The notes under the pieces are model-generated. The model saw only the letters and a list, made by a program, of their open reading frames with translations. It searched no databases and was not told where the DNA came from. The position numbers and the translations under genes are program-made. 64,000 nucleotides of DNA from Enoplosus armatus (Eukaryota > Chordata > Actinopteri > Centrarchiformes > Enoplosidae), in contig NC_092181.1 in NCBI RefSeq assembly GCF_043641665.1, positions 7,743,918-7,807,917 on the forward strand, in the 5' to 3' direction. This document shows, piece by piece, positions 1 through 10,544 of this stretch. Each line of letters starts with the position of its first letter. Positions within the stretch are counted from its first letter, which is position 1.

Positions 1-383
1 GCTCGGCACAGAAGCGCTGCAACATTAAGGAAGCCATTCAGGAAGCCATCCAATCAGGACGCACTGCACCTGCTGCTGCTGCTGCAGCTCGCCGCGGATC
101 TTGGATCGCATCAAGCCGCTAAAAGCTTTGAAGCTACGGGCACGTGCGCGGTGGAAACCCCCGGCCGGTCGGACAAGAGGCTTTAAGGCTGCGTTCGCCA
201 AACCTAATGGCCTCATTATGTTCCCTGTATGACTGCCACGTTGGCTGAGGCGCTGATGGAAGCCACCTTGCTACGACTTCAGAGACTTGAGTATAATCAT
301 ACGCTTGGCCACTGATCCTGTTCGCCGGTACAAGAGTGCTGACATTGTCTGTGTGTGTGGGAAAGAGTGTGAGGTAGAAAGAA

Positions 384-403
384 GTGTGTGTGTGTGTGTG
401 TGT
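384..403. repeat. (GT)n microsatellite
   Basis: About ten uninterrupted GT units, followed by TAGGTATATGTGTG. Short open frames here encode Cys-Val repeats and are artefacts of the dinucleotide run. Confidence 0.95.
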
Positions 404-1026
404 AGGTATATGTGTGTTAATTACATTTGGTCCACCCCAGTGTCGGATTTCATTTGGTTTAATTTCTCTTCTATTAAATGCCTTTTCCCCATATGGGGTG
501 CCCAGAGAATGCGGGGGGTACCACCTTCCAGGGCGGCGTATCTTCCTCCCGCTGCGCACACAGCTTGAACACCTATGGATTGACTCAAGGAATATCGAGC
601 TTTCAGTTTGAGATTTCCAAGTCCCAGAGGCACAGTGCATCTTGACCTTCTCCCTTCCCTTTTTTTTTTTCCTGAGCCAAGTGCGATACCTTGTAATGCT
701 GATGTCCCTTGCCATTTCCCAAACACGGAGCAAGCAGTGGAGAGTGGCCAGGCGATGAGCACGTTAATAATGTCAGACCACAGTGAAGCGATAGGCCGCA
801 CGCTGTGTTTCTCTCTCTCTCTCTCTGCCTCGCCCTCTATTCGCTATCTTCCCTTCCTCTTCCTCTCTGTTCGTCTTCAGCAGGCGCTGTCCCTCCCACG
901 CATTGACATGTCTTCACTAGGTCACAGGCACACGGGAATCGCAGGCACCCCCAGAATATAGTTGCGCGCATGCAAACAGGCACACATAAAGTTGCACGCA
1001 TGCACACGTGCGTTCATGTAAAAACA

Positions 1027-1028
<2 letters not shown>

Positions 1029-1057
<29 letters not shown>
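1029..1057. repeat. (CA)n microsatellite
   Basis: Perfect CA run of about 29 bases. The preceding 100 bases contain looser CACACG/CATGCA alternations, a purine-pyrimidine alternating region of Z-DNA type. Confidence 0.95.
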
Positions 1058-1059
<2 letters not shown>

Positions 1060-1169
1060 CCTCAATCATTCTCAGTATCACGTCTCACTCTCTGTCCTGT
1101 GAATGGTGTCGTGCCTGGAGGAGGTTGTCATTGATGGAGACTAATGTTGACACATCACACCCCAGGACC

Positions 1170-1340
1170 TGCAGTCAATTAACACATTGTCTAATTAAAG
1201 TGATCTACTGGTTTATCTATGAGAGATTGAAAGTGGCTGCAAAAATGGGCCCACGCTGCATTAACTTTACAATCAGGTCTGCTTCTTTATTTCTCTCTAG
1301 ATTTTAATGGTAATAACCGTTTTAAACGTCCCCTCCATTA
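1170..1340. other. CNE-like AT-rich block
   Basis: Complex AT-rich sequence with homeodomain-type TAAT/ATTA cores (for example CAATTAACAC and CTAATTAAAG) and no tandem repetition or recognised transposon similarity. This composition is typical of vertebrate conserved non-coding enhancers, but conservation is not observable here. It could equally be neutral sequence. Confidence 0.2.
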
Positions 1341-2312
1341 CCAAACAGATTGTGTAAGCATCTCTCACTGATGGGCGGGCGGGAGACGGATGCTCATGAT
1401 TTTGGATCCCTATTTCCTGTTAATTCCCCTCTCAAGCTGCACAAAATGCTGCGAGCGGCCGGCCATACGTGACTGAACTTCCGACTGTCCATAGTGTCTG
1501 CCGTGGAGCTCGGGCTCGAAAAGTGCCCTTTAAATAAATCATCCCTCACTCGGCTATAACTCATCTTCCTCCCCGGAAGGTTTCGCTTCTCACGTCTTTT
1601 GAATGGGAACCACATTACGTTTCTATCAAAACACAGTAATTGTCTCTTATTTACCCAGCCTCCACGCTGAGCTGCTTTTAAAATTTTAATGACGTTGTAA
1701 GAGTTGTTTGAACTGCTTGACGGGTACGGTGCTAATATAAGCCTGCCTTATAAAAGAGGAGGGCGTGAGTGGTCATGGATATCAATGCATTATTAATCCT
1801 CGCGCTCTTTTCTAGGTGTTTTCTGTGAGGGTGGAGCTTCCGCTGGGACAGAAAGTACAGTGCCTTCACATAATCCCGCTCAGAAAAAAAATACTGTGAA
1901 CCACACAGAGGAAGGCAGGCCAAGGTAAAGGCGGATCGCTAACGATCCTTTCAGTTAGTCAATGAATCGAGGTGACACTAACACTGCCAGCCTGTGGCAT
2001 TTAATTCCCACTGAGGCCCCATTATAAAAGGTATGCACTCAAGCTATATACTGTAGAAACAAGTGTGCGATGTAATGCAACATGCTTAACACTTCCTCAT
2101 ATAAAAAAATAATGGCCTTGGAACTGCAGTTTCCATGGTCAGAATTGAGTTGTCAGGCTCAGCCTTTAAAGAGGCAGGATGTTACTTTTGGAAGAAACAA
2201 ACAAACAACTTGAATTCATAAATATAAAAGGCACTCTTTCGCTCAATTCGGTGCTCTCAGAGGTTTCGTCGACATACAGCCGTGCGCAGCCTTGTGTAAC
2301 CGGTAGCTTGCG

Positions 2313-2714
2313 GTGGCTAATGTTGGCAAATTTAAGATACATCTTTGCTATTTAACTGATATTGTTGCATCAGTTTGCTCACTTTATGACTCTTCACTGC
2401 GTTTGCTACTGTCACACGATGTTTTTTTTTTTTTAGCAAGTACCATTGTCACTTCAGCAAAAGCTTTAAGCCAAAATGGACGACGAGTCCTTGAAGTGGT
2501 CGGAAAAATAGAAAGTTTGAACAGCGATCATAAAACCAAACACTGTGTGATCGCAGGCTCCGGAGCGAGCGAGTACGTGGACCTCAAGTGGCGATTGTTT
2601 TGCCCTAAACTAAAAATGACGTTTAAGAGGAGTAGCGTTGGATTGCATGACAGCGGCTTCCGTTTCTCTGGTCACGCTGTTAAAGAATCACAGGCAAAAA
2701 TATCCGGTATTTGA
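2313..2714 (+). other. Unassigned 133-codon open frame
   Basis: ATG-initiated frame of 133 codons with a phenylalanine run from a T-tract at about 2421-2434. The T-tract ends in TTAG, so it also resembles a splice acceptor. I recognise no domain. The frame ends just upstream of a LINE 3'-end-like sequence at 2741, so it may lie inside repeat-derived DNA. It is one of the few longer frames not made of simple repeats. A real exon, a decayed element or chance are all possible; chance is most likely. Confidence 0.12.
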
Positions 2715-2740
2715 TGTGTCGCTTCAGCTGGATGATTGAG

Positions 2741-2800
2741 TCAGAATCAGAAATTATTTTATTGATCCCCTGGGGGAGGGGGGAATTACACAAAATGCTT
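2741..2800 (-). mobile_element. LINE 3'-end-like fragment
   Basis: The plus strand reads TCAGAATCAGAAATTATTTT, then TATTGATCCCCTGGGGG. This matches a very common teleost sequence whose sense strand (minus here) ends in ...GATCAATAAAAT...CTGATTCTGA, meaning an AATAAA signal and a TCTGAT-type tandem tail. I recall it as the 3' terminus of non-LTR retrotransposons. Only about 60 bases are recognisable. The clade is uncertain. Confidence 0.6.
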
Positions 2801-3072
2801 CCAAGGATCTGTGAGAGCTGGCGCCTGGATCCAACAGACGACAAGCTGCTGCCACCTGTAATCAAGTTTGTTTAGCTAATGCACGGAGGAACGAGGCTGT
2901 TGCTCTGTGTTGCCGGTCAGCGTCCGTCTGTTGCCAGCATAGGGATGTGAGGGGATTGCATTTCGCCCATCGCCGCTCAGGTGTGACTGCAAAGATTTTG
3001 GAAACCAGAGCGCAGTTGCCTCACGCTGTCACATTTGTGGCCATCAGTGGCTTACAGATGTGTGAACATGCT

Positions 3073-3096
3073 TGTGTGTGTGTGTGTGTGTGTGTG
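3073..3096. repeat. (TG)n microsatellite
   Basis: Perfect TG run of about 24 bases. Confidence 0.95.
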
Positions 3097-3667
3097 CATT
3101 AGTGTAGTGGATGCTGCACGTGTCAATGCGTGTTGCTTACTAATGGACGCGAACTGCCGCGAACACAGAGACACCTAATGAAGCGCGAGGGATGAGGAGT
3201 TGTCAGCTTTGGCTTATTTAACTGACAAAGCAAGCGCCAGAGCTCGAGCTCAAAAAGTTCAGTCTTCATTCATTTCCCCGGTGGGTAATTTGTTGGCTGC
3301 AACTAAATAAAAGAAGAAATACCACAGTGTGGCGAGAAAAAAGGAACAAACATGCTGCAAATGAATATATAATCATATGCAGCACACCCATAATGAAAAA
3401 GAAAGCGCTGATGTCTCCTCTACTTTACATTAACCTCAACAGCTAAATAATCTGTCTTTCTCTTGCCGCTATAATAAAACCCTCCCCCAAGTGCCCCCCC
3501 GCCCCCCCGCCTCCGCACTTTCACTCGCGGCGTCTTGAGTTGAGGTTGTTGTACTGAAAGCACAAGCCAGTAATGTTGAGTAATGAGCGGTAACAGGCTC
3601 GTAACTAAATAAACACCCTTGGTCTGACACTTTTCACGTTCTCCAGCTCGCGAGGCCCCATTTTCTG

Positions 3668-3669
<2 letters not shown>

Positions 3670-3701
<32 letters not shown>
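3670..3701 (+). repeat. Poly-G tract, 32 nt
   Basis: Thirty-two consecutive G on the plus strand, the longest poly-G/C tract in the window. Such a run can form a G-quadruplex and is hard to sequence, so its length may be imprecise. Confidence 0.9.
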
Positions 3702-3703
<2 letters not shown>

Positions 3704-4322
3704 TGCCGGTGTCAACAGCACAGCGATTTTCTGTGGCTCGTCGTGCTGAGAGCAGCACATAAAAAGGCAGCGTCAATGAGGGGCTTGTTCTTTTTTAATG
3801 CAAAGCTTTATCACCTTATTTTTTTGTTGTTTGTTGTAGTAGTTGTAATGAAGAGAGCCTCTTGAACATTCACTTATATTGCTGTGTCATTTGTTGATCA
3901 AAAAGCACACGTCGTTACCCCCCCACCCCCACCCGAAACCTGCCACCTCCTGGTACATTTCTTGCCCCCAATGTAGAAGCTTCAAAACCTTCTAAATCCC
4001 AATAATTCTCAGTGCAGGTAGCCACAGTGCTGCCCCAGTCCTGTCATCGAGAGACTGATGGTGCTCCTTTACAATCAATGGTGCTCAGTATCATTCCTGG
4101 TGTGTCATATGCCTCCAGGCCACAGTGAAAATAAGGCAAGTAACAGTTCAGCCAGAGTCGATTTTTGGGTGCTGTATTTTCTTGTGGTCTAAGGACGGCA
4201 TAAACCTGCATTAAACAATGAATCAAATGACTACAATGTGGCAGGGGTCAGTTGAAGGGCCGAAACTGAGGTAGAGTTTTTGTTGGTAGCCTACACTTTT
4301 CTTCATTGTTCTGCGTCATAGC

Positions 4323-4353
4323 AAAAAAAAAAAAAAAAAAAAATATATATATA
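4323..4353. repeat. A-run followed by (AT)n
   Basis: Twenty-one A followed by about five AT units. It resembles a retroposon tail, but no element body is recognised next to it. Confidence 0.8.
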
Positions 4354-4410
4354 AGTCAGATAGCGACCAGATTTTGAAGGAAGTTGAACACTTTCTTCAA
4401 ACAAACAAGC

Positions 4411-4525
4411 TGCAGACCCAGATATTTTCCTCAGGGTTGGTAGAAACCAAAAAAAACTCCAACTACATGCTAATGCTGTGTCTGCTGGGTGTGTAAGTAT
4501 GCTACCGTTTGCTAACATGGAGATC
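4411..4525 (+). mobile_element. Dispersed repeat family E, copy 1
   Basis: Contains the family landmarks in order: GACCCAGATATTTTCCTCAG, a GTAGAAACCAAAAA segment, GCTAATGCTGTGTCTGCTGG, GTGTGTAAGTATGCTACC and GTTTGCTAAC. I recall the same order from a dispersed, apparently non-autonomous teleost repeat. No coding capacity is visible. Other copies in this window lie at about 9670, 21184, 28861, 36885 and 63850. The element class is unknown to me. Confidence 0.55.
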
Positions 4526-4822
4526 TTCACCCAGGTACACGCTGGTGACCGCATTATTTTTTTTGCTGTTTGCTAACACCCCCAACACACACACACAAGG
4601 CACAAATGGCTCCCATTGGCTCACACAGCATGTTAGCGATAGCAGCCGTATGCCGAAGCCCCTTTTAATTATCACACATTATCCCGGAGGTGTCACAATA
4701 ACATAGCAGGAGCATTAGCTTAGGCTTGACCTTTTCGTCTGGGGAGATGAGCAGAATCGCGACAGGAAAGATTGGACGAAACCTGTAATGTGCCAATGTC
4801 AGTGAGCTCATCTTTATTCTGG

Positions 4823-4824
<2 letters not shown>

Positions 4825-4859
<35 letters not shown>
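4825..4859. repeat. (AC)n microsatellite
   Basis: Perfect AC run of about 35 bases. Confidence 0.95.
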
Positions 4860-4860
<1 letters not shown>

Positions 4861-5014
4861 CAGACTACAGACGGATCCCTTAAGTTCATCAAGTCCGGCC
4901 CTTCAATGCGACACCATCTATGAGGTCTGGGCTGACCGTGGCTCTCCCTTTAACAATGGATATGTTATTGTGTAATCTTCAAAAGTAAGTCAGTTATATA
5001 AAATTGTATGAATT

Positions 5015-5260
5015 ATGAATAATGCCCCAATTCCACCATGTGGTCTGCCCAGACTCTGGCTGTATCAATTATCTTGAAGGGGATGGATCTCATTCCAGTC
5101 CCTATCTGATTTTAAACATGTCAGTGTGGAGACATAATGGAATTTAAATGAGACCACTCAAATTGAAGCAATGATTTGTTGCGCGGAGAGAGCGCTCCGT
5201 GGCAACTTTATTTAATGAATTCTATTCAGTTCAGTGCGTCGAATTCTGACTCACCTTGTA
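5015..5260. other. CNE-like block
   Basis: About 245 bases of complex AT-rich sequence with ATGAATAATG, TCAATTATC, TTTAAATGAG and TTTAATGAATTC cores. No tandem repeats and no recognised mobile element. The composition suits a conserved developmental enhancer, but this is a compositional judgement only. Confidence 0.2.
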
Positions 5261-6426
5261 ATTTGTGTTGCGCGATGTAGCTCTGGAGTAAGACCATTAT
5301 ATTCATTATGTATCTGTACATTCAGCTTGATGTTTAGTGGGCTAATCTTCTCCGTTCTGAACACACGGCCACCGAATCTGATATAATAACTGATGGGTTA
5401 TTAAAGCAACAGACCTGTTTTGTTTTGCTTTTTCTTCCCTTGCCCCGCGGCTTTTATCATTCGAAGACGATACCCCGTTGATAAGCGCCGGGAATGCAGA
5501 TGGCAAAGTGGAGGCTGCGTATGATTATTAACATTCGCCGAGGTAGGGCCACGGGTGAAGGCATCGCTGCATCATCCAGACCAGTGAGATGGATGAGGGG
5601 AGCGGGGGCCGAGAGGGAAACTAGGCCTTGTTGGGAACCCACAGAGTAGCGTGCAGCTCTGAAGAAACCCAGCCCAGGTAATTATCACATTGCGCCACTT
5701 AAATACAAATGAACATGCTTTTTCACAGCAGAGAGCAGTTTAATCAAGTGTGTTTGCGCGCCTGTCTGTGTGTGTTTGTCCTCTGCCTGCTCCTGTGTGC
5801 TTTTTGTTTTTTTTTGGGGGGGGGTTAGCACTTTAGCCCGCCACATTTCCCCCCGTAACAGAGCACAACACTTGCACTCAGTCGATCATTTTTATGCGGT
5901 AAGCGACTGTTTTGTGTGCGTCCCGGCACACAAGCGTTCCTCTCTGTCCGCCGCTGTGTTTCCCACCGGCAGCCTGGCTCGGCATCCAGCCTGCGGCGAG
6001 GGAGGCTGACTCTTCCTGTCATTCCCGCGGTCCCACATTTGCCGCCTGCCTGCCTGCCTGCTGGCTGCTCCTCAGGCAGTGCCTTTGTCCATCACTAGAG
6101 GGAGCGGGTAGCCTGAAGAATAATGAAGTGTAATGGGAGCTGCAGGACAGGAGGACAGAGGGAGAAGTAGAGCGAGAGGGAGAGACCACTGATTATTCAT
6201 TATCCTTACTTTAGAGCTGTAGCCACACTGTGCCCCATGCAGCTCCAATGCACATATGCACTAAATGATGAATATGCTGCATGTTGTAAATGTAGAGTGG
6301 AGCTGGGTGGATGCCATTGGACAAATCCCGCGGAGGGAAATGTCATGCTCGTTTGGCAGATAAAAAAACAACTCTGTGATTGTGATTGAAATGAATAGAT
6401 ATGGTGTTTACTCTCTGTCTGCGTCT

Positions 6427-6431
<5 letters not shown>

Positions 6432-6461
<30 letters not shown>
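6432..6461. repeat. (TG)n microsatellite
   Basis: Perfect TG run of about 30 bases, preceded by imperfect TCTG/TGTC units. Confidence 0.95.
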
Positions 6462-6463
<2 letters not shown>

Positions 6464-7269
6464 AGAAAGCATGGGGGGGTGGGGGCGCTCGGAGTCAGAT
6501 AGATGGATGGTAACATGACAGCAGCAGACACGCGCTGAGCGATAAAGAGACACAGCCGAGCTCTTGGACTCTCACAAAGCAGCTAGTTGGGCGCATGCTA
6601 AATATTACAGCGCGTCTCCTGCAGCATCTCAAACCTCGCCCTCTCGCCTCCTCTGCTGCAGGACCGAGCTTGTTTGCCGCCCCCCTTTCACAGCTCACTT
6701 GCCGCACGTGAAAATGTTTATGTGGCCCTAATTGAATTTGGAGCAACATGGTTTACCAGATAGAACGGCGTTTGTGGAGCAGGCTGCTACAAGACAGCTA
6801 ATCCAGCTAGCAAAGATTCCTCTGCTTCTGCAGCCAGTTAAGGAGCTTTTCGCTTTGGTTCCACGTAGACTAATAGATTATTACAACTGACAATCAATTG
6901 GCAATGATTATTACCACCAATAATACTTCAAGCAATTTCTGTGGCAAAAACTGATCGATTGATTTTTGATACTATACATTGACTCTCCATTTATTTTTGA
7001 TAATTTTCCATAATTTTGACATTTTCTGGACTAAACGTTCGTCAGTTGCTTGAGACTTACAGGCTTGCTGTCTTTTCCTATTTAGGCCGTGGGTGAGTGC
7101 ATACGGCCGTCACACATGAGAAGAAGTTGTGGTGCCCCCCCCGTTCTTGGCCAGTGGGTTCCCAGATGTGGAATTTACCGCTGGAACGTCTCTGGGCTGT
7201 TTTAATTTTTTAAAAGTTTATTTTAAGATCTCTGTGCATTGCTTGAGTGACAGGAAAGGAGAACAGAGG

Positions 7270-7306
7270 GGTGTGTGTGTGTGTGTGTGTGTGGGGGGGG
7301 GGGGGG
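7270..7306 (+). repeat. Compound (GT)n(G)n tract
   Basis: About 11 GT units pass directly into 14 G. The same compound structure recurs at 8339-8398 and 52296-52331, and on the opposite strand at 7698-7736. Confidence 0.95.
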
Positions 7307-7697
7307 TGATGTGATGAAGGTTGCATTTGACATTCTAACACATGCAATGAGAATTTCATTGTTTCATTGCAGCGATGAGTTCATCATATAGATTGTGGAT
7401 CTGTTGCTGTGGAAAGGTTACAGGATAAACGGTGGTAACTCCATGTATCGCTCCATCCACAGTGTAAATACACATGAACGTAAAGTGGAACAGTATTGGC
7501 AGGCCGTATTTTGTGTCTTGTTTTCCTGTGGATAGAATGTCAATAAAGGGAAAGGGGGGCAGCTTTCCAATATATTCCTGCGGTATTACTTCTCATGTCA
7601 TCACCATGCCAACCGAGACACGCATGAGCATCCTCTGCAACTTGAGGCGGATGAGTTGTCAACACAAGTTCAAAGGTCAGTTGAAGTGCGGTTGTCA

Positions 7698-7705
7698 CCC
7701 CCCCC

Positions 7706-7736
<31 letters not shown>
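7698..7736 (-). repeat. Compound (C)n(AC)n tract
   Basis: Eleven C run directly into about 14 AC units. On the minus strand this is (GT)n(G)n, the same compound type as at 7270-7306, in inverted orientation 400 bases away. Confidence 0.95.
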
Positions 7737-7740
<4 letters not shown>

Positions 7741-8019
7741 CCCTGCCTGAGTGATGGGCACCCAGGGCTTTAAAGTGCTGATAGGTGGGGGGAGACAGGT
7801 GATGGGTCGAACCAATCCATGACACATGGAGGGGGGAGTCACGTCGCGGCAGAAGCGGCACAGTTTAATAAATGGCTCCGCAAGTTTGTACAAGCGCTGC
7901 AACCTAGTTGTGCATGGAAATTTAAATAATCTAAATTAAAAATCTTTCCCGTTATTCCACTTGGCAATTGAGCAATTTCATCTCTCAGTGCAGTTAACAT
8001 GTAATTTCATTCTTTCCAG

Positions 8020-8129
8020 TGACGGCAATGTCCTCAAATGAACCGAATGCTCTGCAGCGCATCCACAAACCTGCTAGGAAACAGAGGCTGAATGAGGATC
8101 AAACAATGCGAAAAGCAAGTAGCTTTTAA
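8020..8129 (+). other. Candidate terminal exon (weak)
   Basis: TTTCATTCTTTCCAG ending at 8019 is a good-looking splice acceptor. The reading frame TAMSSNEPNALQ... then stays open for 36 codons, ending at TAA 8127-8129. It contains a basic stretch (HKPARKQRL). I do not recognise the peptide, and frames of this length arise by chance. A flanking exon or transcript evidence would be needed before calling it a gene. Confidence 0.12.
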
Positions 8130-8337
8130 ATATTTTAGCGTGCAGTTGGTTGCGTGGTCATTTTCGCGGTAATGGCTGCCTTCGCCACAAACTCAACAAG
8201 TGCCTGCACACCTGTGCATGCGCCGTCAACGCGCGCACGCACAAATCTGTCAAACGCGAATCTGTTTCAGAAAAGATCCAATTGTAGTTTATATTTTCTT
8301 ATCAGCTGGATATCAAAGAGCCTTGATCCATAACAGG

Positions 8338-8338
<1 letters not shown>

Positions 8339-8390
<52 letters not shown>

Positions 8391-8398
8391 GGGGGGGG
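8339..8398 (+). repeat. Compound (TG)n(G)n tract
   Basis: About 25 TG units pass into 11 G. It is one of the longest dinucleotide runs in the window. Confidence 0.95.
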
Positions 8399-8728
8399 AA
8401 TCTGAATACACAGGAGTCTGGGGAGCATCATTTTTTGCTCTGCTGCATCGAGTCATCATGGAGTGGGTAATTCAGCCGAGTGGAAAGTGTTCTATCGGGA
8501 GGCAGACAAAGAGCGTGCCAACATGCCAAGCTCCCACTCACACTCAAAGCTCAGATGCAACATCGAGACGAGATTATAGATAATTACAGCGGGAGTGTGA
8601 CTGGAGAAGCACTCCGAAATAAGTGCAAAAGGCAATGTAGGAATATCTGATACCTGTTGTTATCTACAGTATATTGATTCCACCACTGACTCCCATCTTT
8701 TTGTGCGAAGTTGTTCCATTTCTCTGTG

Positions 8729-8763
8729 TATATATATATATATAAGTGTGTGTGTGTGTGTGT
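8729..8763 (+). repeat. Compound (TA)n(GT)n tract
   Basis: About eight TA units followed by about nine GT units. Confidence 0.95.
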
Positions 8764-9569
8764 CTGTGTGCGCAACATGGCTTCTCTGCAAGACTCCGTG
8801 TAGGTGTGTGCACATGCATGTGTGGTCGGCGTAGATAGCGTGCTCCCCGGTTTCTGTGTTATAGAGAGTGACATGCAGTGTGGGTGGATTCACAATTCGG
8901 ACCATATCTGCTCCTCGGGCTCTGATGCGCATGGTGGGGGCTGGGACTGGAATTACTGAAAGAGCCCACTCCATGGTTTTTTTTTTCTTCTTTCTCTGTG
9001 CCAAGACCCCTGGGAAATGTGTTTATTTAAAGAGGGGGGACTTGTGTCTGGACTTAGTGGCCAGGATTGTTCCGCCCCAGAAAGGGAGGCCTAACTCCCC
9101 GGACCAACAACACACAGCCACAGGCATTCCTTTATCTCCTCATTTCAATATCGTTTTACTGTAAGGTGCTCGTACTTTACTCCACTACGCTCTCATATAG
9201 TACTTTGTGCTCCATTACATTTATTTGACAGCTGCCGTTACTGATCTCTTTGCAGATTCAATTTTGACATTAACAACATGTCTTTAGGAAGTACGATGCA
9301 TTGTGTTGTGTGTAAAGAAAATGAAATCAGCTCCCCCGGTGATCAGCTACAACATCACATGCTGCTTGCTGTTAGAAATACCTCATATCAAAGCAAAATA
9401 AGATTCTCTGAGGACTACAGGCACGTTTGTTCCCCGAACAAAAATGCGTTTTCCGTTTAGCAAAAAAACAATACAAACCCTCAAATGTCAAATGTCTGAA
9501 CACAAGCAGTCGTACGAGACGTACGCCTTAATAAAACAGTTTTCGACACTCTTTCCTATGGACAGTGTT

Positions 9570-9613
9570 CAGAATCAGAATCAGCTTTATTGGCCAAACA
9601 TATATATATATAT
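9570..9613 (-). mobile_element. LINE 3'-end-like fragment
   Basis: CAGAATCAGAATCAGCTTTA followed by TTGGCCAAACATATATAT. The sense strand (minus) is TTGGCCAATAAAGCTGATTC..., the hallmark 3' terminus of a widespread teleost non-LTR element with an AATAAA signal and TCTGAT-type repeats. Only the terminal 30 bases are recognisable before an AT run, so the copy is very short or degraded. Confidence 0.65.
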
Positions 9614-9669
9614 ATCTAATTTGTCATTTCCCTATTAACAGTGGATCAAATGGTAACATGTCTTTTGAA

Positions 9670-9790
9670 AGACAGAAGACAGACCCTTCCCTCGGGAGTT
9701 TTTCTGGAGACCAAAACAGGTCGCTAATGTTGCCCTGTGTCTGCTGTGTCTGTAAATAGGCAACTGTTAGCTGACAACCTTTTAAGGTGA
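9670..9790 (+). mobile_element. Dispersed repeat family E, copy 2
   Basis: Shows the family E order: CAGACCCTTCCCTCGGGAG, GGAGACCAAAACAGGTCGC, TAATGTTGCCCTGTGTCTGC and TGTAAATAGGCAACTGTTAGC. It lies about 60 bases after the LINE 3'-end fragment at 9570. No coding capacity is visible. Confidence 0.55.
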
Positions 9791-10523
9791 CAGTATGTCA
9801 GGGTTTTTTTTTGTTCCGCTGCCCCCAAAGTGGCCAAAAAATAAATGATTTATTGCTTTAAGCACATTAAGCAGTAAGTATTTTTATGTTATGTGTATTT
9901 CTACTTTTAATTAAGTGAGGGATCTGAGTACTTCCATCAACCACTGATCCAGTGGTTTTGCCTCTCTCGTCTGTCTCTTCATTTAATTTGTCTCTATCGT
10001 ACATCCATAAAAACAAGGGGCATTTTGTGTCATGGATTATACGCGCTCGGATAGTGGTCTTCAAAAAAAATGTCCATACTTAGAGTCACAGGCAACAACA
10101 GTGTGACCACGTGAAGTGAGATTAAAACAAGAGAGATCACATTATATGCACATCACTTGTAAATATCCTTATTTAGTCTACCAGCTAATGTCCACCATAA
10201 CGACCAATTTCTGCCATGTGAACAGATTCCAAAAGGCCTAAGCGGCGGCATATGTCTCCCCAAATTAAGGGCCTGTTAGAGCATGTGAATTGGCTGCGCT
10301 CGCAGCGACTCCCCAGATGGATGGCGATTTCCCCACGGACAGGAACTTAAACCATCTCCTCGGCGCCCGCACCTCCTCCTCTCCTCTAGGGGTCCCTCTG
10401 TCTATTCCAGATATCATGGTCTCACTTTGTGACCTTGAGAGGATATCTCTTTTCTCCATTAGACACATATAATATTCCCTTCCACCCATCCCAGGAAAGG
10501 CGCTGGCTAAGCCTCAGGAGGGT

Positions 10524-10544
10524 GGGGGGGGGGGGGGGGGGGGG
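10524..10544 (+). repeat. Poly-G tract, 21 nt
   Basis: Twenty-one consecutive G. Confidence 0.9.

Larger units (their letters stand above)
1..2312. other. Non-coding stretch, no gene recognised
   Basis: No known protein or RNA gene is recognised here. The first 186 bases are open in frame 1 on the plus strand, and the same stretch is also open on the minus strand. A short CTG run near 70-85 gives Leu/Gln runs, so the open frames may be compositional. Two (GT/CA) microsatellites and an AT-rich block at 1170-1340 are listed separately. The rest is complex single-copy-looking sequence with pyrimidine-rich runs around 810-870. Confidence 0.6.
2801..4410. other. Non-coding stretch with simple repeats
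   Basis: No gene seen. Contains a (TG)n run at 3073-3096, a 32-G tract at 3670-3701 and an A-run followed by AT repeats at 4323-4353. The minus-strand frame across 3420-3776 has a polyproline stretch produced only by the G-tract. Confidence 0.6.
4526..7697. other. Non-coding stretch, partly CNE-like
   Basis: No gene recognised. Contains CA/GT microsatellites (4825, 6432, 7270), a CNE-like block at 5015-5260, a CpG-richer patch at about 5905-6060 with CCTG repeats, and complex sequence at 6171-6340 and 6720-7120. Confidence 0.6.
7737..9569. other. Non-coding stretch with a possible small exon
   Basis: No recognised gene. An acceptor-like site followed by an open frame is listed at 8020-8129. 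Simple repeats occupy 8339-8398 and 8729-8763. The remainder is complex sequence with no recognised element. Confidence 0.55.

Noticed and set aside
134..733. 199-codon minus-strand frame
   Set aside because: Passes through a GT microsatellite (His-Thr repeats) and an A/T run; no domain recognised and several overlapping frames are open.
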